Shown: positions 10,915 to 18,341 of the stretch, one piece after another
Layout of the letters: every line of letters begins with the position of its first letter
How positions within the stretch are numbered: position 1 is the stretch's first letter
Assembly: GCA_022870745.1 (NCBI GenBank)
Contig: CP085323.1
Coordinates: 1,488,001-1,552,000, forward strand
Length of the DNA stretch: 64,000 nt
From: Silvibacterium acidisoli
Lineage (GTDB): Bacteria > Acidobacteriota > Terriglobia > Terriglobales > Acidobacteriaceae
Direction: 5' to 3'
Notes under the pieces: model-generated
What the model was told of the DNA's origin: nothing
Database searches by the model: none
Seen by the model: the letters and a program-made list of their open reading frames with translations, nothing else
Program-made: the position numbers and the translations under genes

Positions 10915-11163
10915 ATGCCAGCGATACAAGCGACGGTTGCAGCCAACGGACGACTCGTCATCCCACTCGAACTTCGACGCGCCCTGGGAATCGAAGGCGG
11001 CGGCGAAGTTTTGCTTGAACTCGCTGAAAAGGAACTCAGGATAACCTCACGGCGTCGTCTGGCTGCGGAAGCTAAGGCTCGCCTGCTGAGCCAGATGAAA
11101 GGCAAAAAGGGCCTGGTAGACGAATTGATCGCCGAGCGACGCGAAGCCGCGAAGCATGAGTAG
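10915..11163 (+). CDS. vapB: AbrB/VapB-type antitoxin
   Basis: An 82-residue protein starting at ATG 10915, with AGAGG 4 bases before it. The N-terminal half (ATVAANGRLVIPLELRRALG) is a SpoVT/AbrB swapped-hairpin DNA-binding domain; the basic, helical C-terminal half would wrap the toxin. Its stop overlaps the toxin start by 8 bases, the usual translational coupling of toxin-antitoxin pairs. It should repress its own promoter and neutralise the downstream PIN nuclease. Confidence 0.88.
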   Translation: MPAIQATVAANGRLVIPLELRRALGIEGGGEVLLELAEKELRITSRRRLAAEAKARLLSQMKGKKGLVDELIAERREAAKHE

Positions 11164-11548
11164 ATTCGTACTCGATGCTTCAGCCCTGATCGCATTCCTG
11201 AACGAAGAACCCGGATGGGAGAATCTGCCGGACGATGCGGATTGGGAGACCGGCGCGCTCATCAGCGCGGTCAATGCAGCCGAGGTCGAAACTAAGTATC
11301 TGAAGGACGCACGAGAGCCGAAGTTCGTATGGGAAGCGATTTCCGCGTGTGTCGCAGAGATCGTTCCGTACGACCAGGAGCAGGCAAAGCTTTGCGGCGA
11401 CCTGGTTTCGTCTACCCGGAAGCTTGGCCTTTCATTGGGTGACCGCGCATGCCTCGCTCTGGGACTGACGCTGGGTCTACCGGTCTATACAGCAGATCGC
11501 CCATGGAGCAAGCTCAAACTAGCGATTGAAATCCACTCAATCCGTTAA
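11156..11548 (+). CDS. vapC: PIN-domain ribonuclease toxin
   Basis: A 130-residue PIN-domain protein, presumed to cut RNA when freed from its antitoxin. The acidic metal-binding residues are at the expected places: Asp7 in FVLDASALIAFL, Glu43 in NAAEVE, Asp96 in LSLGDRACLALG and Asp114 in YTADRPW. It overlaps vapB by 8 bases. All catalytic residues are present, so it looks active. A strong hairpin terminator follows immediately. Confidence 0.9.
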   Translation: MSRFVLDASALIAFLNEEPGWENLPDDADWETGALISAVNAAEVETKYLKDAREPKFVWEAISACVAEIVPYDQEQAKLCGDLVSSTRKLGLSLGDRACLALGLTLGLPVYTADRPWSKLKLAIEIHSIR

Positions 11549-11550
11549 TG

Positions 11551-11580
11551 AGAAAAGCCCCGGCAGGCCGGGGCTTTTCT
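11551..11580. terminator. Bidirectional terminator
   Basis: A perfect 13-bp stem (AGAAAAGCCCCGG / CCGGGGCTTTTCT) with a 4-base loop. It is A-rich on the left and T-rich on the right, so it can end vapC on the plus strand and the small gene stopping at 11598 on the minus strand. Confidence 0.9.
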
Positions 11581-11597
11581 CTTATCGATTTCAAAAC

Positions 11598-11828
11598 CTA
11601 AACGCCGACGCCATATTCCGCTGCCTGGGATTCATCTCCAGCGTGGGAGTAGAAATCGCTCGGGGTCCGGCGATTGAACTTGTAGCGCATGCGAAGTTCG
11701 CGGCCCACATACACGCCGAGTGCTGCGACGCCGACTGCCACCGAGGCCCATCCAAGGGTCCGCAGTGCGATTACTTTTTCTTCCAACACTTTCTTACGAG
11801 AACCGCGCAGTAAGCTCACTGGGTACAT
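11598..11828 (-). CDS. Small single-pass membrane protein, unknown function
   Basis: The product is up to 76 residues with a basic N-terminus, one membrane helix (about 26-44, WASVAVGVAALGVYVGREL) and a hydrophilic tail. AGAAGG abuts the ATG at 11828, so translation may really begin at GTG 11819, nine bases after that site. It shares the bidirectional terminator with vapC. No family motif is recognised. Confidence 0.6.
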   Translation of the reverse strand: MYPVSLLRGSRKKVLEEKVIALRTLGWASVAVGVAALGVYVGRELRMRYKFNRRTPSDFYSHAGDESQAAEYGVGV

Positions 11829-11928
11829 CCTTCTTTCCGCGGCTCAGGCCGCGTTGCCATCATGATAGCTCAGTTCTATCGAACTAAAACCCTCTGTCGC
11901 CCTATATCCGTGTACAACTTTTGTCATA

Positions 11929-12942
11929 TCAGGCAAGCTGTTCGATTTGCTGCAGAAGAGCTATCTTTCGGCCGGGTGGAAGAAAGCTTGCTTCGATCGA
12001 ATTAGCCGCCAGTTCCCTCAGATGCTCATCGGTGAACTCGAAATCTGCCTGTGCAATCAGATATTCATCTTCCAGATCACTTTCAAACATCGCCGGATCG
12101 TCAGAGTTCAGCGTAATCATCAGGCCCGAATCGAAATAGCTCTTCACCGGATGATCGGACAGTTGCACACAACACCCCGTACGTACATTCGACGAGATGC
12201 AAATCTCGATGGGAATCTGGCGTTCGGCCAATACATCCATCAATTCCGGATCCTGGATAGCCGTCAGTCCATGGCCTATGCGCTCAGCACCGATGTTGAT
12301 AGCCCCCCAGATACCCTCCGGACCGACCGTCTCTCCCGCATGAGCGGTAAGACGCAGACCGGCCTCACGCGCCTCAGCGTATAGTTCCCGAAAAGGCTCG
12401 GCTCCTGTCCGGCGTTCGTCGCCGCCAATTCCGATTCCAACGATCGACGGATGTTGCAAGCGCATCTCAGCCGCTTTGCGGAAGACGCGCGCTGCTTCTT
12501 CAGACCCAAAATGGCGAACGGCGTCGAAGATCCAGTAGGCCGTGATGCCGAAGTCCTTTTCAGCACGCTCCCGGCCACGCTCCATGCCCTCGAAGAGCGG
12601 TTCGAACTCCACCCGCTTCCAGTAATAAATCACGCCCACCGAGACATAGACCTCGGCATGTACAACTCCCTGTTGAGAGAGCTTCTCGAGCATCCGATAC
12701 GTGATCAGCTCGAAATCTTCCGGCGTGCGCAGACGCTCCGTAACAGCCTTGAAGGCCATCAGGAAGCCAGTGAAATCGGTGTAGCGATAGATAGCCTGGG
12801 CTTCGGTAAGGCTTAGCGGTTCACCATCGTGGCGGCCGCTTAACTCAACCAGCGTTTCGGGAGAGACGGTGCCCTCCAGATGCAGGTGGAGCTCCGCCTT
12901 GGGAAGACGGCGAAGAAAATCGCGACTCAGCGGAGATTCCAT
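11929..12942 (-). CDS. add: Adenosine deaminase family protein
   Basis: A 337-residue amidohydrolase predicted to turn adenosine (or a related nucleoside) into the inosine form in the cytoplasm. Metal and catalytic motifs are ELHLHLEG with His19/His21, TAHAGE, the IGHG motif and LNSDDP. It starts 9 bases after the stop of the radical SAM gene on the same strand, so the two are probably co-transcribed. That pairing raises 5'-deoxyadenosine or aminofutalosine as alternative substrates; the sequence alone does not decide. Confidence 0.88.
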   Translation of the reverse strand: MESPLSRDFLRRLPKAELHLHLEGTVSPETLVELSGRHDGEPLSLTEAQAIYRYTDFTGFLMAFKAVTERLRTPEDFELITYRMLEKLSQQGVVHAEVYVSVGVIYYWKRVEFEPLFEGMERGRERAEKDFGITAYWIFDAVRHFGSEEAARVFRKAAEMRLQHPSIVGIGIGGDERRTGAEPFRELYAEAREAGLRLTAHAGETVGPEGIWGAINIGAERIGHGLTAIQDPELMDVLAERQIPIEICISSNVRTGCCVQLSDHPVKSYFDSGLMITLNSDDPAMFESDLEDEYLIAQADFEFTDEHLRELAANSIEASFLPPGRKIALLQQIEQLA

Positions 12943-12951
12943 GCGGAAGGC

Positions 12952-14004
12952 TTAAATCTGAATGTTGACCAGGTCCTCGACAGCACCCGGCGAGACGCGC
13001 GTCGTTTGCGGAGCGCGCCAGTGATCGATATGGGAAACCTGGTGCACGCAGCTGATGGTGCAGTTCGGCGCACAGGTCTTCTCAGTCAGGAATTCACGCT
13101 TCAGGTCGGCGGCGGTGTAATCCGACAACGGCACACCTGGGAAACCGCGCTGCTGCGAGCAGTAATGAACCAGTCCGTCTTCGCAGATGTACAGGTAGCG
13201 CGAACCGGCACGGCAGCGCCAGTCGTTCGGCTGGCCATTGGCGATCGCTTCCTGGAACTGGTTGAAGCGCGAATAGTTCTTCTTCTTCCAGCTGCGCATC
13301 TCTTCCCAGACGGCGCGCTCTGCATCCCCAAGGGGCTTTAGCTGCCCATCTCCGTCATGGATGATGCCGATGGTCGAGGTGAATCCTAACTCGATAGCAC
13401 GGCGGCCAATGACAAGCGCGTCCTGCGGGTTCTTGATGCCGCCGCCGACCACGGAGTTGATATTCACGTGGAAATCAGCATGCTCTGAAAGCCACTGCAG
13501 CTTCTTGTCCAGAACCTTGAGGCTCTTCTTCGAGACGTCGTCGGGTTCGATGTTATCGATCGAAATCTGCAGGTGATCGAGGCCAGCCTTGTTCAGCCGC
13601 TTGATGCGGTCGGGAACGAGGAAATAGCCGTTCGTGATCATGCCGGCCAGGGCGCCGACCTTGCGGATGCGGGCAATCACCTGGTCAAGATCGGGATGCG
13701 TCAGCGGCTCGCCACCGGAGATCGTGATGATGCTGGTTCCGAGGCGTCCAAGGTGGTCGATGCGGCGAAGCATCTCGTCCACGGGAACAGGCTCAGAGAC
13801 CTTGTCGTACTCGTTGCAATAAGCGCACGAAAGATTGCAGAAGCGCATGGGCACGATCTGCGCCATGACCGGATGAGCGGTCGATGCGAGCGCGCGGCCA
13901 ACGAGAGACAGCTCACGGGCCTTACGCGCGGCAGCTTTCAATCGCCGGGCCGGCGTCTGCTTAACCTGGCTCTGCGGTGCGCCGGATGTCTGGTTCACTG
14001 CCAT
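12952..14004 (-). CDS. Radical SAM protein with C-terminal Cys-rich region
   Basis: A 350-residue enzyme with the [4Fe-4S]/SAM motif CNLSCAYC (Cys56, Cys60, Cys63), the SAM-binding ISGGEPLTHP and a TIM-barrel-like body. The C-terminal part has WRCRAGSRYLYICEDG, YCSQQRG and CAPNCTISC, a SPASM/twitch-like set of cysteines that could bind an extra cluster. The specific reaction is not recognised; it is not a close HpnH, MqnE or PqqE match by motif. It is followed by the adenosine deaminase gene 9 bases on. A TATAAT lies only 6 bases before the ATG, so the transcript may be leaderless. Confidence 0.85.
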   Translation of the reverse strand: MAVNQTSGAPQSQVKQTPARRLKAAARKARELSLVGRALASTAHPVMAQIVPMRFCNLSCAYCNEYDKVSEPVPVDEMLRRIDHLGRLGTSIITISGGEPLTHPDLDQVIARIRKVGALAGMITNGYFLVPDRIKRLNKAGLDHLQISIDNIEPDDVSKKSLKVLDKKLQWLSEHADFHVNINSVVGGGIKNPQDALVIGRRAIELGFTSTIGIIHDGDGQLKPLGDAERAVWEEMRSWKKKNYSRFNQFQEAIANGQPNDWRCRAGSRYLYICEDGLVHYCSQQRGFPGVPLSDYTAADLKREFLTEKTCAPNCTISCVHQVSHIDHWRAPQTTRVSPGAVEDLVNIQI

Positions 14005-14010
14005 ATCTCA

Positions 14011-14016
14011 ATTATA
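14011..14016 (-). promoter_or_regulatory. TATAAT -10 element next to the radical SAM start
   Basis: On the minus strand a consensus TATAAT ends 6 bases before the ATG at 14004. Transcription would begin at or near the A of ATG. No well-spaced -35 hexamer is seen. Confidence 0.4.
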
Positions 14017-14054
14017 ACGGTGGAAAGGGTTTGTCCGCTGTACAACCAACAGGG

Positions 14055-14945
14055 TCAGCCCTTGTGTTTTGCGTCGCCGTCCTGCAGGTTCAACACCTGT
14101 TCGCGGCGGTTGCGCATGATGGTTACCGGAATCACTTTGCCCTTATTGGCGCGCATGGCTTTTTCCCAGGCGTTCATCGTCGGAATGACCTGCCCGTTCA
14201 CCTTGGTCACCACATCTCCGGCATGGAACCCAGCGGCGGAGGCCGGGCTATTCTGCGCAACCCGCTTCACCAGCATCCCCTGGCCATCCTTCACGCCAAA
14301 ATAATCGGCCAGCTGCGATCCCAGCGGATCAAGTTCCACTCCGACCGAGGGCGCGCCGAAATTAAGAACGCCGAAAAAGCCGCTGGTGCCCGTGCCCTTA
14401 TGTCCCGACGGCGGCACGAGCGGATACTCCGGCGGATCGTCGCTTTCAGGATCGGGAACGGGAGAATGGTTCGACCAGGAATCCAGCGCCAGGGTGTCGC
14501 GGTCGACGAGCTGCACGTTAAAGTTCAACGGCTGGCCATCCCGGACGACCGCAAAAGCTACGCTGCCTCCGGGTGGAATCTCTTTCAGCACCCTGCGCAG
14601 CTGATCGCAGCTACCAACCGGCTGGCCATTTACCTGCAGAATCACATCGTGGACGCGCAGGCCGGCCTTTCCGGCAGGAGCATCGTGGTCGACGACAGTA
14701 ATCTCAACACCGGTTGCATCCTTCAGCTTGAGTGCCGCGACGCGTTCGTTATCCAGGTCGCGCATGTCGATACCCAGATAGCCCTGCTGAGGATGCACGG
14801 ACAACAGGACCCCGGCGAAATGCAGGCTCGCGAATTGCGCTTCAGCGGCTCCGGAAATCAAGGCAAATGCAAGAACAGCGACAACAGAAGTCCGTCGAAT
14901 TGCGGGAGAACTCATTTCCGGCAATGACCTCGAAAAGTGTTTCAT
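14055..14945 (-). CDS. Secreted double-PDZ domain protein
   Basis: The 296-residue protein starts at ATG 14945 with GAGGG 5 bases upstream. A signal peptide (VVAVLAFALISGAAEAQ) is followed by two PDZ domains: about 50-145 (YLGIDMRDL, APAGKAGLRVHDVILQVNG) and about 205-285 (SPASAAGFHAGDVVTKVNGQVI). No trypsin-like protease domain is attached, so it is a scaffold or peptide-binding protein of the envelope rather than a complete DegP. It lies downstream of, and in the same direction as, the sigma/anti-sigma pair, with a gap of 187 bases. An envelope-stress role is inference. Confidence 0.85.
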   Translation of the reverse strand: MKHFSRSLPEMSSPAIRRTSVVAVLAFALISGAAEAQFASLHFAGVLLSVHPQQGYLGIDMRDLDNERVAALKLKDATGVEITVVDHDAPAGKAGLRVHDVILQVNGQPVGSCDQLRRVLKEIPPGGSVAFAVVRDGQPLNFNVQLVDRDTLALDSWSNHSPVPDPESDDPPEYPLVPPSGHKGTGTSGFFGVLNFGAPSVGVELDPLGSQLADYFGVKDGQGMLVKRVAQNSPASAAGFHAGDVVTKVNGQVIPTMNAWEKAMRANKGKVIPVTIMRNRREQVLNLQDGDAKHKG

Positions 14946-15132
14946 AAGACCCTCGGCCCAGCTCCCTCTGACGGGGAGATTTTCGGGCCAACCTGCAGCC
15001 GCGCCACATTCTAGTACCCGGACGCTGCCATATCCATTTTTAAAGACGTGGATGAACTTCGAACGTTATCCCGCCTGTGTTGCGACCAGCATAACCCGAT
15101 GACGTGTCTGGCAGATTACGAAATCGGGTGCA

Positions 15133-16098
15133 CTACTGGACCTGCGGAACGTTGTCGAGAATTTGCTGCGAGGCTGTACGGATCTCAGGGTTATCGTCCT
15201 GGTCGACAACGGTATGCAGCACCTGCCGGACGCTCGAATCTGCCTCTACCGGAGTGAGAAGACCGATCGCTTCGGTGCGGATCCGGGCCTCCGGATCCTT
15301 CATCAAGGCCTCGAGGACGGCGTCACGGACGCGCATGTCGTCGGGTACATAGGGCTGCAGTCCCTTGAGCGCTTTCATGCGTACCGTGGAGCTCTTGTCA
15401 TAGAGGAGAGCAACCATGAGCGCATTGCGCGTAGGTTCGTCATCGCAGACCCGTCCCGCCTGGCATGCCTCCGCCAGCAGTCCGACCGAGTCGTCCCGGA
15501 CGCCGGCATTCAGGCGATTCTGCGCACCAAGCAGCAGCAGATGGCGGATTTGCGGGTCGTTTGGCGAGCCTTCGATCGTGTCCGGCTCCAGGCGATTGAA
15601 GACTACCTCGACCGTCCCCGACTGTGGCTGCTGGATGACCTGGCTCACGCTGGCGATCTGCTCCGCCGCCGTTGCACTCGTCATGGCGTGCTGCAGAAAA
15701 TCGACCTCAGAAACCTGGTGCTCGTGCGCTCCCAGGCGGTAGCCGCCGTAGGCCCCGGCGCCAAGCCCGGCGAGAAGCAGTGCCGACGCTGCCACAGGTG
15801 CCGCGCGTAACTTGCCCATTCCCTGCGTGAATCCTTGGCAGAAGCGCAATAGCCAGCCTGCATTCGGCATGGCGTCCAAAGCGTCCGCCAGCTTCATGCG
15901 GGTGCGGGCCATCAGGTTTGCGGTAGGCTCCTCCGCGGGGAGCAATGACATCGCCTTGGCCAACGCCTCGACCGCCTGCAGTTCCTGGCGGCAGGCCTCG
16001 CACTGCGAGAGATGCAATTCGAGTTGCGGCCGGGACTCGTCAGGGAGTTCGCCGAAAACGGCGAGCGCGATGATCTCCTGTGCATGTTCGCACGTCAT
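15133..16098 (-). CDS. Zinc-finger anti-sigma factor with C-terminal HEAT-like repeats
   Basis: The 321-residue protein has the ZAS anti-sigma motif at the start (Cys3, His29-x3-Cys33-x2-Cys36 in HLSQCEACRQEL), a membrane helix at about 101-123, and an external part whose last 110 residues (SSTVRMKALKGLQPYV, EARIRTEAIGLLTPVE, NPEIRTASQQILDNVP) form HEAT-like repeats. It begins 54 bases after the sigma factor stop. It should hold the sigma factor at the membrane until a periplasmic signal is sensed, probably through the HEAT region. Confidence 0.88.
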   Translation of the reverse strand: MTCEHAQEIIALAVFGELPDESRPQLELHLSQCEACRQELQAVEALAKAMSLLPAEEPTANLMARTRMKLADALDAMPNAGWLLRFCQGFTQGMGKLRAAPVAASALLLAGLGAGAYGGYRLGAHEHQVSEVDFLQHAMTSATAAEQIASVSQVIQQPQSGTVEVVFNRLEPDTIEGSPNDPQIRHLLLLGAQNRLNAGVRDDSVGLLAEACQAGRVCDDEPTRNALMVALLYDKSSTVRMKALKGLQPYVPDDMRVRDAVLEALMKDPEARIRTEAIGLLTPVEADSSVRQVLHTVVDQDDNPEIRTASQQILDNVPQVQ

Positions 16099-16152
16099 GG
16101 TGGTTCCTTTGCCTCACTTGCCTCAAAAATCGCCTTGGCTGTATGCAGCTCG

Positions 16153-16851
16153 TTAGCGTACTTCCGCCAGGTTCGCTCGTAGCTTCCTGGTCGCGCGGAA
16201 AAGTGTATTTTTTGCTGTCTCTTCCGTCGTATTCAGCATTTCGCCGATCGTTCTCAACTTCAGGCCCTGGTAGTGCTTGAGCTCGAAGACCATTCTCTCG
16301 CGGGGCGTGAGCAGATCCAGCGCCTCGCGAATCTTGCCGCCTAAAATCTTTCTGCTGAGTTCGCGGTCCGGGTTGGCGCTCGCGCGCGTGTCCGAGACAT
16401 TCGTCAGCAGATCAATTTCTTCCCCCGACGAGTCGAGGGTCACAGCCTGGTCTTCCTTCCGCGACTTTCTCCGCCGCAGCAGATCCAGGCACAGATTCGT
16501 CACGATCCGGTAGATCCATGTGTAGAAAGAGCACTCGAACCGGAAATTCCCCAGGTACCGGTACGCCTTCAAAAATGCTTCCTGGTGGATATCCTCGGCA
16601 TCCTGCTCCGAACCCGTCAGGTGCAGGGCCAGCCGAAGTACCGCCTGATCATATTGACGTATGAGAGTATCAAAGGCTGTGCGGGAACCTGCCTGCGCCT
16701 CGCGAATCAGGTCCATTTCCGCCGCACGGAGAGCCGGATCGATCGTTTTGCCGGACGATTGGACCGGGGCTGGGGCATCCGCAGGAGTGCTGCCCTTCGC
16801 AGATGGCGACAGCAGTGACGGGGAAGAGAAACGAAGTACGTCTACAGGCAT
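16153..16851 (-). CDS. ECF (group 4) RNA polymerase sigma factor
   Basis: Start at ATG 16851, which has GAGGG 8 bases before it. The 232-residue product has region 2 (FDTLIRQYDQAVLRLAL, EDIHQEAFLKAYRYLGNF, YTWIYRIVTNLCLD) and region 4 (LTPRERMVFELKHYQGLKL, with an HTH at TIGEMLNTTEETAKNTLF). An N-terminal extension of about 50 residues is Ser/Pro-rich and disordered. It is cotranscribed with its anti-sigma factor. The target promoters cannot be told from here. Confidence 0.93.
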   Translation of the reverse strand: MPVDVLRFSSPSLLSPSAKGSTPADAPAPVQSSGKTIDPALRAAEMDLIREAQAGSRTAFDTLIRQYDQAVLRLALHLTGSEQDAEDIHQEAFLKAYRYLGNFRFECSFYTWIYRIVTNLCLDLLRRRKSRKEDQAVTLDSSGEEIDLLTNVSDTRASANPDRELSRKILGGKIREALDLLTPRERMVFELKHYQGLKLRTIGEMLNTTEETAKNTLFRATRKLRANLAEVR

Positions 16852-16963
16852 CGTGGTCCCTCTTTTTTGGGCAGACAACTCCGCCCATAAGACGTAAGAC
16901 ACAAAAATTCGTGAGCAGATGCGGTGGAAAAACAAAAGGTACCGATCCACTAAACTGCAAGCT

Positions 16964-17575
16964 ATGAGATCAGGTCAGGCAGACAATGGGCAACTGTGGC
17001 CCGAAACCGGAACAAAAAACAGCGATGGCGATACTGTCACAGCCTACTGCGACGGTGGTTCCCGCGGTAATCCCGGACCCTCAGGCTACGGCGTTTACCT
17101 TGAGGGCGCGAATGGCGTCTCCGTTGGCGAGCTGAGCGAGTTTCTGGGTAAAAGAACCAACAACTTCGCGGAATATTCCGGCCTGCTGGCGGCGCTCGAT
17201 TTTGCACTGAAAAACGGGCATCCGAAGCTGCGGGTGGTCGCCGATTCCGAGCTGATGGTGAAGCAGATCAAAGGCCAGTACCGGGTCAACAGCCCCGAGT
17301 TGCGGCCGCTTTACGAAGAGGCCAAGCGCCGGATCGCCCAGCTCGATTTTTTCCGGATCGAGCACGTGCTGCGGAACAAAAATAAAAAGGCTGATGAGCT
17401 GGCGAACAGAGCCATGGATCGTGGCATGGGCAAGACTTCGAGCGCAGCCACAGAAAAGCCGAAGCGCCCCGAGCTCCCCACCGTAAAGGGATTCGTCAAG
17501 AACGGGGTCGTGCACTTTCTGGAGGGAGAGCTGCCGGACGGCATCTTCGTAAAGGTAGTGCCGGATCGCCAGTAA
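16964..17575 (+). CDS. rnhA: Ribonuclease HI-type protein with C-terminal extension
   Basis: The start at ATG 16964 is the nearest to the domain; no strong ribosome site is present. The RNase H fold carries the full catalytic set: Asp30 (YCDGGSRGNPGPSGYG), Glu70 (NNFAEYSGLLAAL), Asp94 (VVADSELMVKQI) and Asp144 (KKADELANRAMD). It should cut RNA in RNA/DNA hybrids. About 45 further residues (PELPTVKGFVKNGVVHFLEG) form a C-terminal extension not found in E. coli RnhA. The gene diverges from the sigma factor. Confidence 0.9.
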   Translation: MRSGQADNGQLWPETGTKNSDGDTVTAYCDGGSRGNPGPSGYGVYLEGANGVSVGELSEFLGKRTNNFAEYSGLLAALDFALKNGHPKLRVVADSELMVKQIKGQYRVNSPELRPLYEEAKRRIAQLDFFRIEHVLRNKNKKADELANRAMDRGMGKTSSAATEKPKRPELPTVKGFVKNGVVHFLEGELPDGIFVKVVPDRQ

Positions 17576-17585
17576 CTGGCGATCC
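17563..17585. terminator. Hairpin between convergent rnhA and yqeY
   Basis: A perfect 10-bp inverted repeat (GGATCGCCAG / CTGGCGATCC) with the rnhA stop codon TAA as its loop. No T-run follows, so termination is plausible but not proven. Confidence 0.5.
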
Positions 17586-17597
17586 GAGATTTATCGG

Positions 17598-18074
17598 CTA
17601 CTTCGCGAGTTCTTCCTTAACGATCTCGCTGACCTGGCGGCCATCGGCACGGACGCCTGCGGCCTGCAGCTTGGCCTGGACCGCCTTCATGGTCGTGCCC
17701 ATGTCCTTGGGGCCGGGCTTGTTTCCTGCCGCGGTCAACTCGGCGACCACTTCCGCCACGACTTCGCGGATTTCGCCTTCTCCTGCCGCCTTAGGCATGT
17801 AGGTCTCGATCAGGGCGATCTCGGAGATTTCCTTCGCCGCCAGCTCGGGGCGGTTGCCCTTGGTGAACTGCTCGGCTGAGTCGCGGCGCTGCTTGATCAG
17901 GGTGGTAAGCACCTGCAGGACTTCGGCTTCGGTCAGCGGGGAACGCTTGTCGATCTCTTTGTTCTTGATCGCGGTTTTGACCATGCGAAGCGCGGTGGTG
18001 CGCTCGCCATCGCGCGCTTTCATTGCGGTGACGATGTCTTTATCGATCTGGGAAACCAGGCTTACGTCGGTCAT
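17598..18074 (-). CDS. yqeY: YqeY/GatB-C-terminal-like protein
   Basis: The start is ATG 18074 with GGAG 6 bases upstream. The 158-residue protein is a stand-alone version of the helical tail domain of GatB (IDKDIVTAMKARDGERTTALRMV, GPKDMGTTMKAVQAKL). The family probably binds tRNA and is often annotated as a tRNA amidotransferase-like protein, but it lacks the kinase and amidase domains. It lies alone, convergent with rnhA. Confidence 0.92.
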   Translation of the reverse strand: MTDVSLVSQIDKDIVTAMKARDGERTTALRMVKTAIKNKEIDKRSPLTEAEVLQVLTTLIKQRRDSAEQFTKGNRPELAAKEISEIALIETYMPKAAGEGEIREVVAEVVAELTAAGNKPGPKDMGTTMKAVQAKLQAAGVRADGRQVSEIVKEELAK

Positions 18075-18156
18075 CGGATACTCCAAACTTCTCATTATAG
18101 AAAGAAAGCGGCCCCTCTGCGTGCTCGATACAATAAGAGGAAAGGATACCCAGACG

Positions 18157-18268
18157 ATGGCCATAAAGGTTCGCCTTTTCACACCCGGTCCCGCTCGAGC
18201 AGATTGCTGTCCTCGGTCAGGGTGAGGAATCGTCGCAGTATCTCGCCGGAGCAGTAGCGGCGCGCTAA
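18157..18268 (+). pseudogene. Relic of a class V aminotransferase gene upstream of serA
   Basis: ATG 18157, preceded by AGGAAAGGA, opens a reading frame MAIKVRLFTPGPAR that stops after 22 codons. The first 12 residues match the N-terminus of class V aminotransferases (alanine-glyoxylate/phosphoserine type, xIKxRLFTPGPTPVP), which are often encoded just before serA. Sequence resembling a gene's last codons (QYLAGAVAAR then TAA at 18266-18268) follows in another frame. An internal deletion of such a gene would explain this. The C-terminal part of the reading is tentative. Confidence 0.4.
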
Positions 18269-18341
18269 ACCGTACTTCCCCTCCAATTGGCGATTCGATA
18301 CTCAGCGTATCCAACCGCCCCTGTAACCCCGAGGAGTTTGC

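Noticed and set aside
16919-16963. Longer RNase H start at 16919
   Set aside because: The extra residues are basic and unlike the family; the later ATG is closer to the domain.
18075-18341. Serine-responsive riboswitch before serA
   Set aside because: No known conserved core is seen; the region is better explained by an aminotransferase relic.
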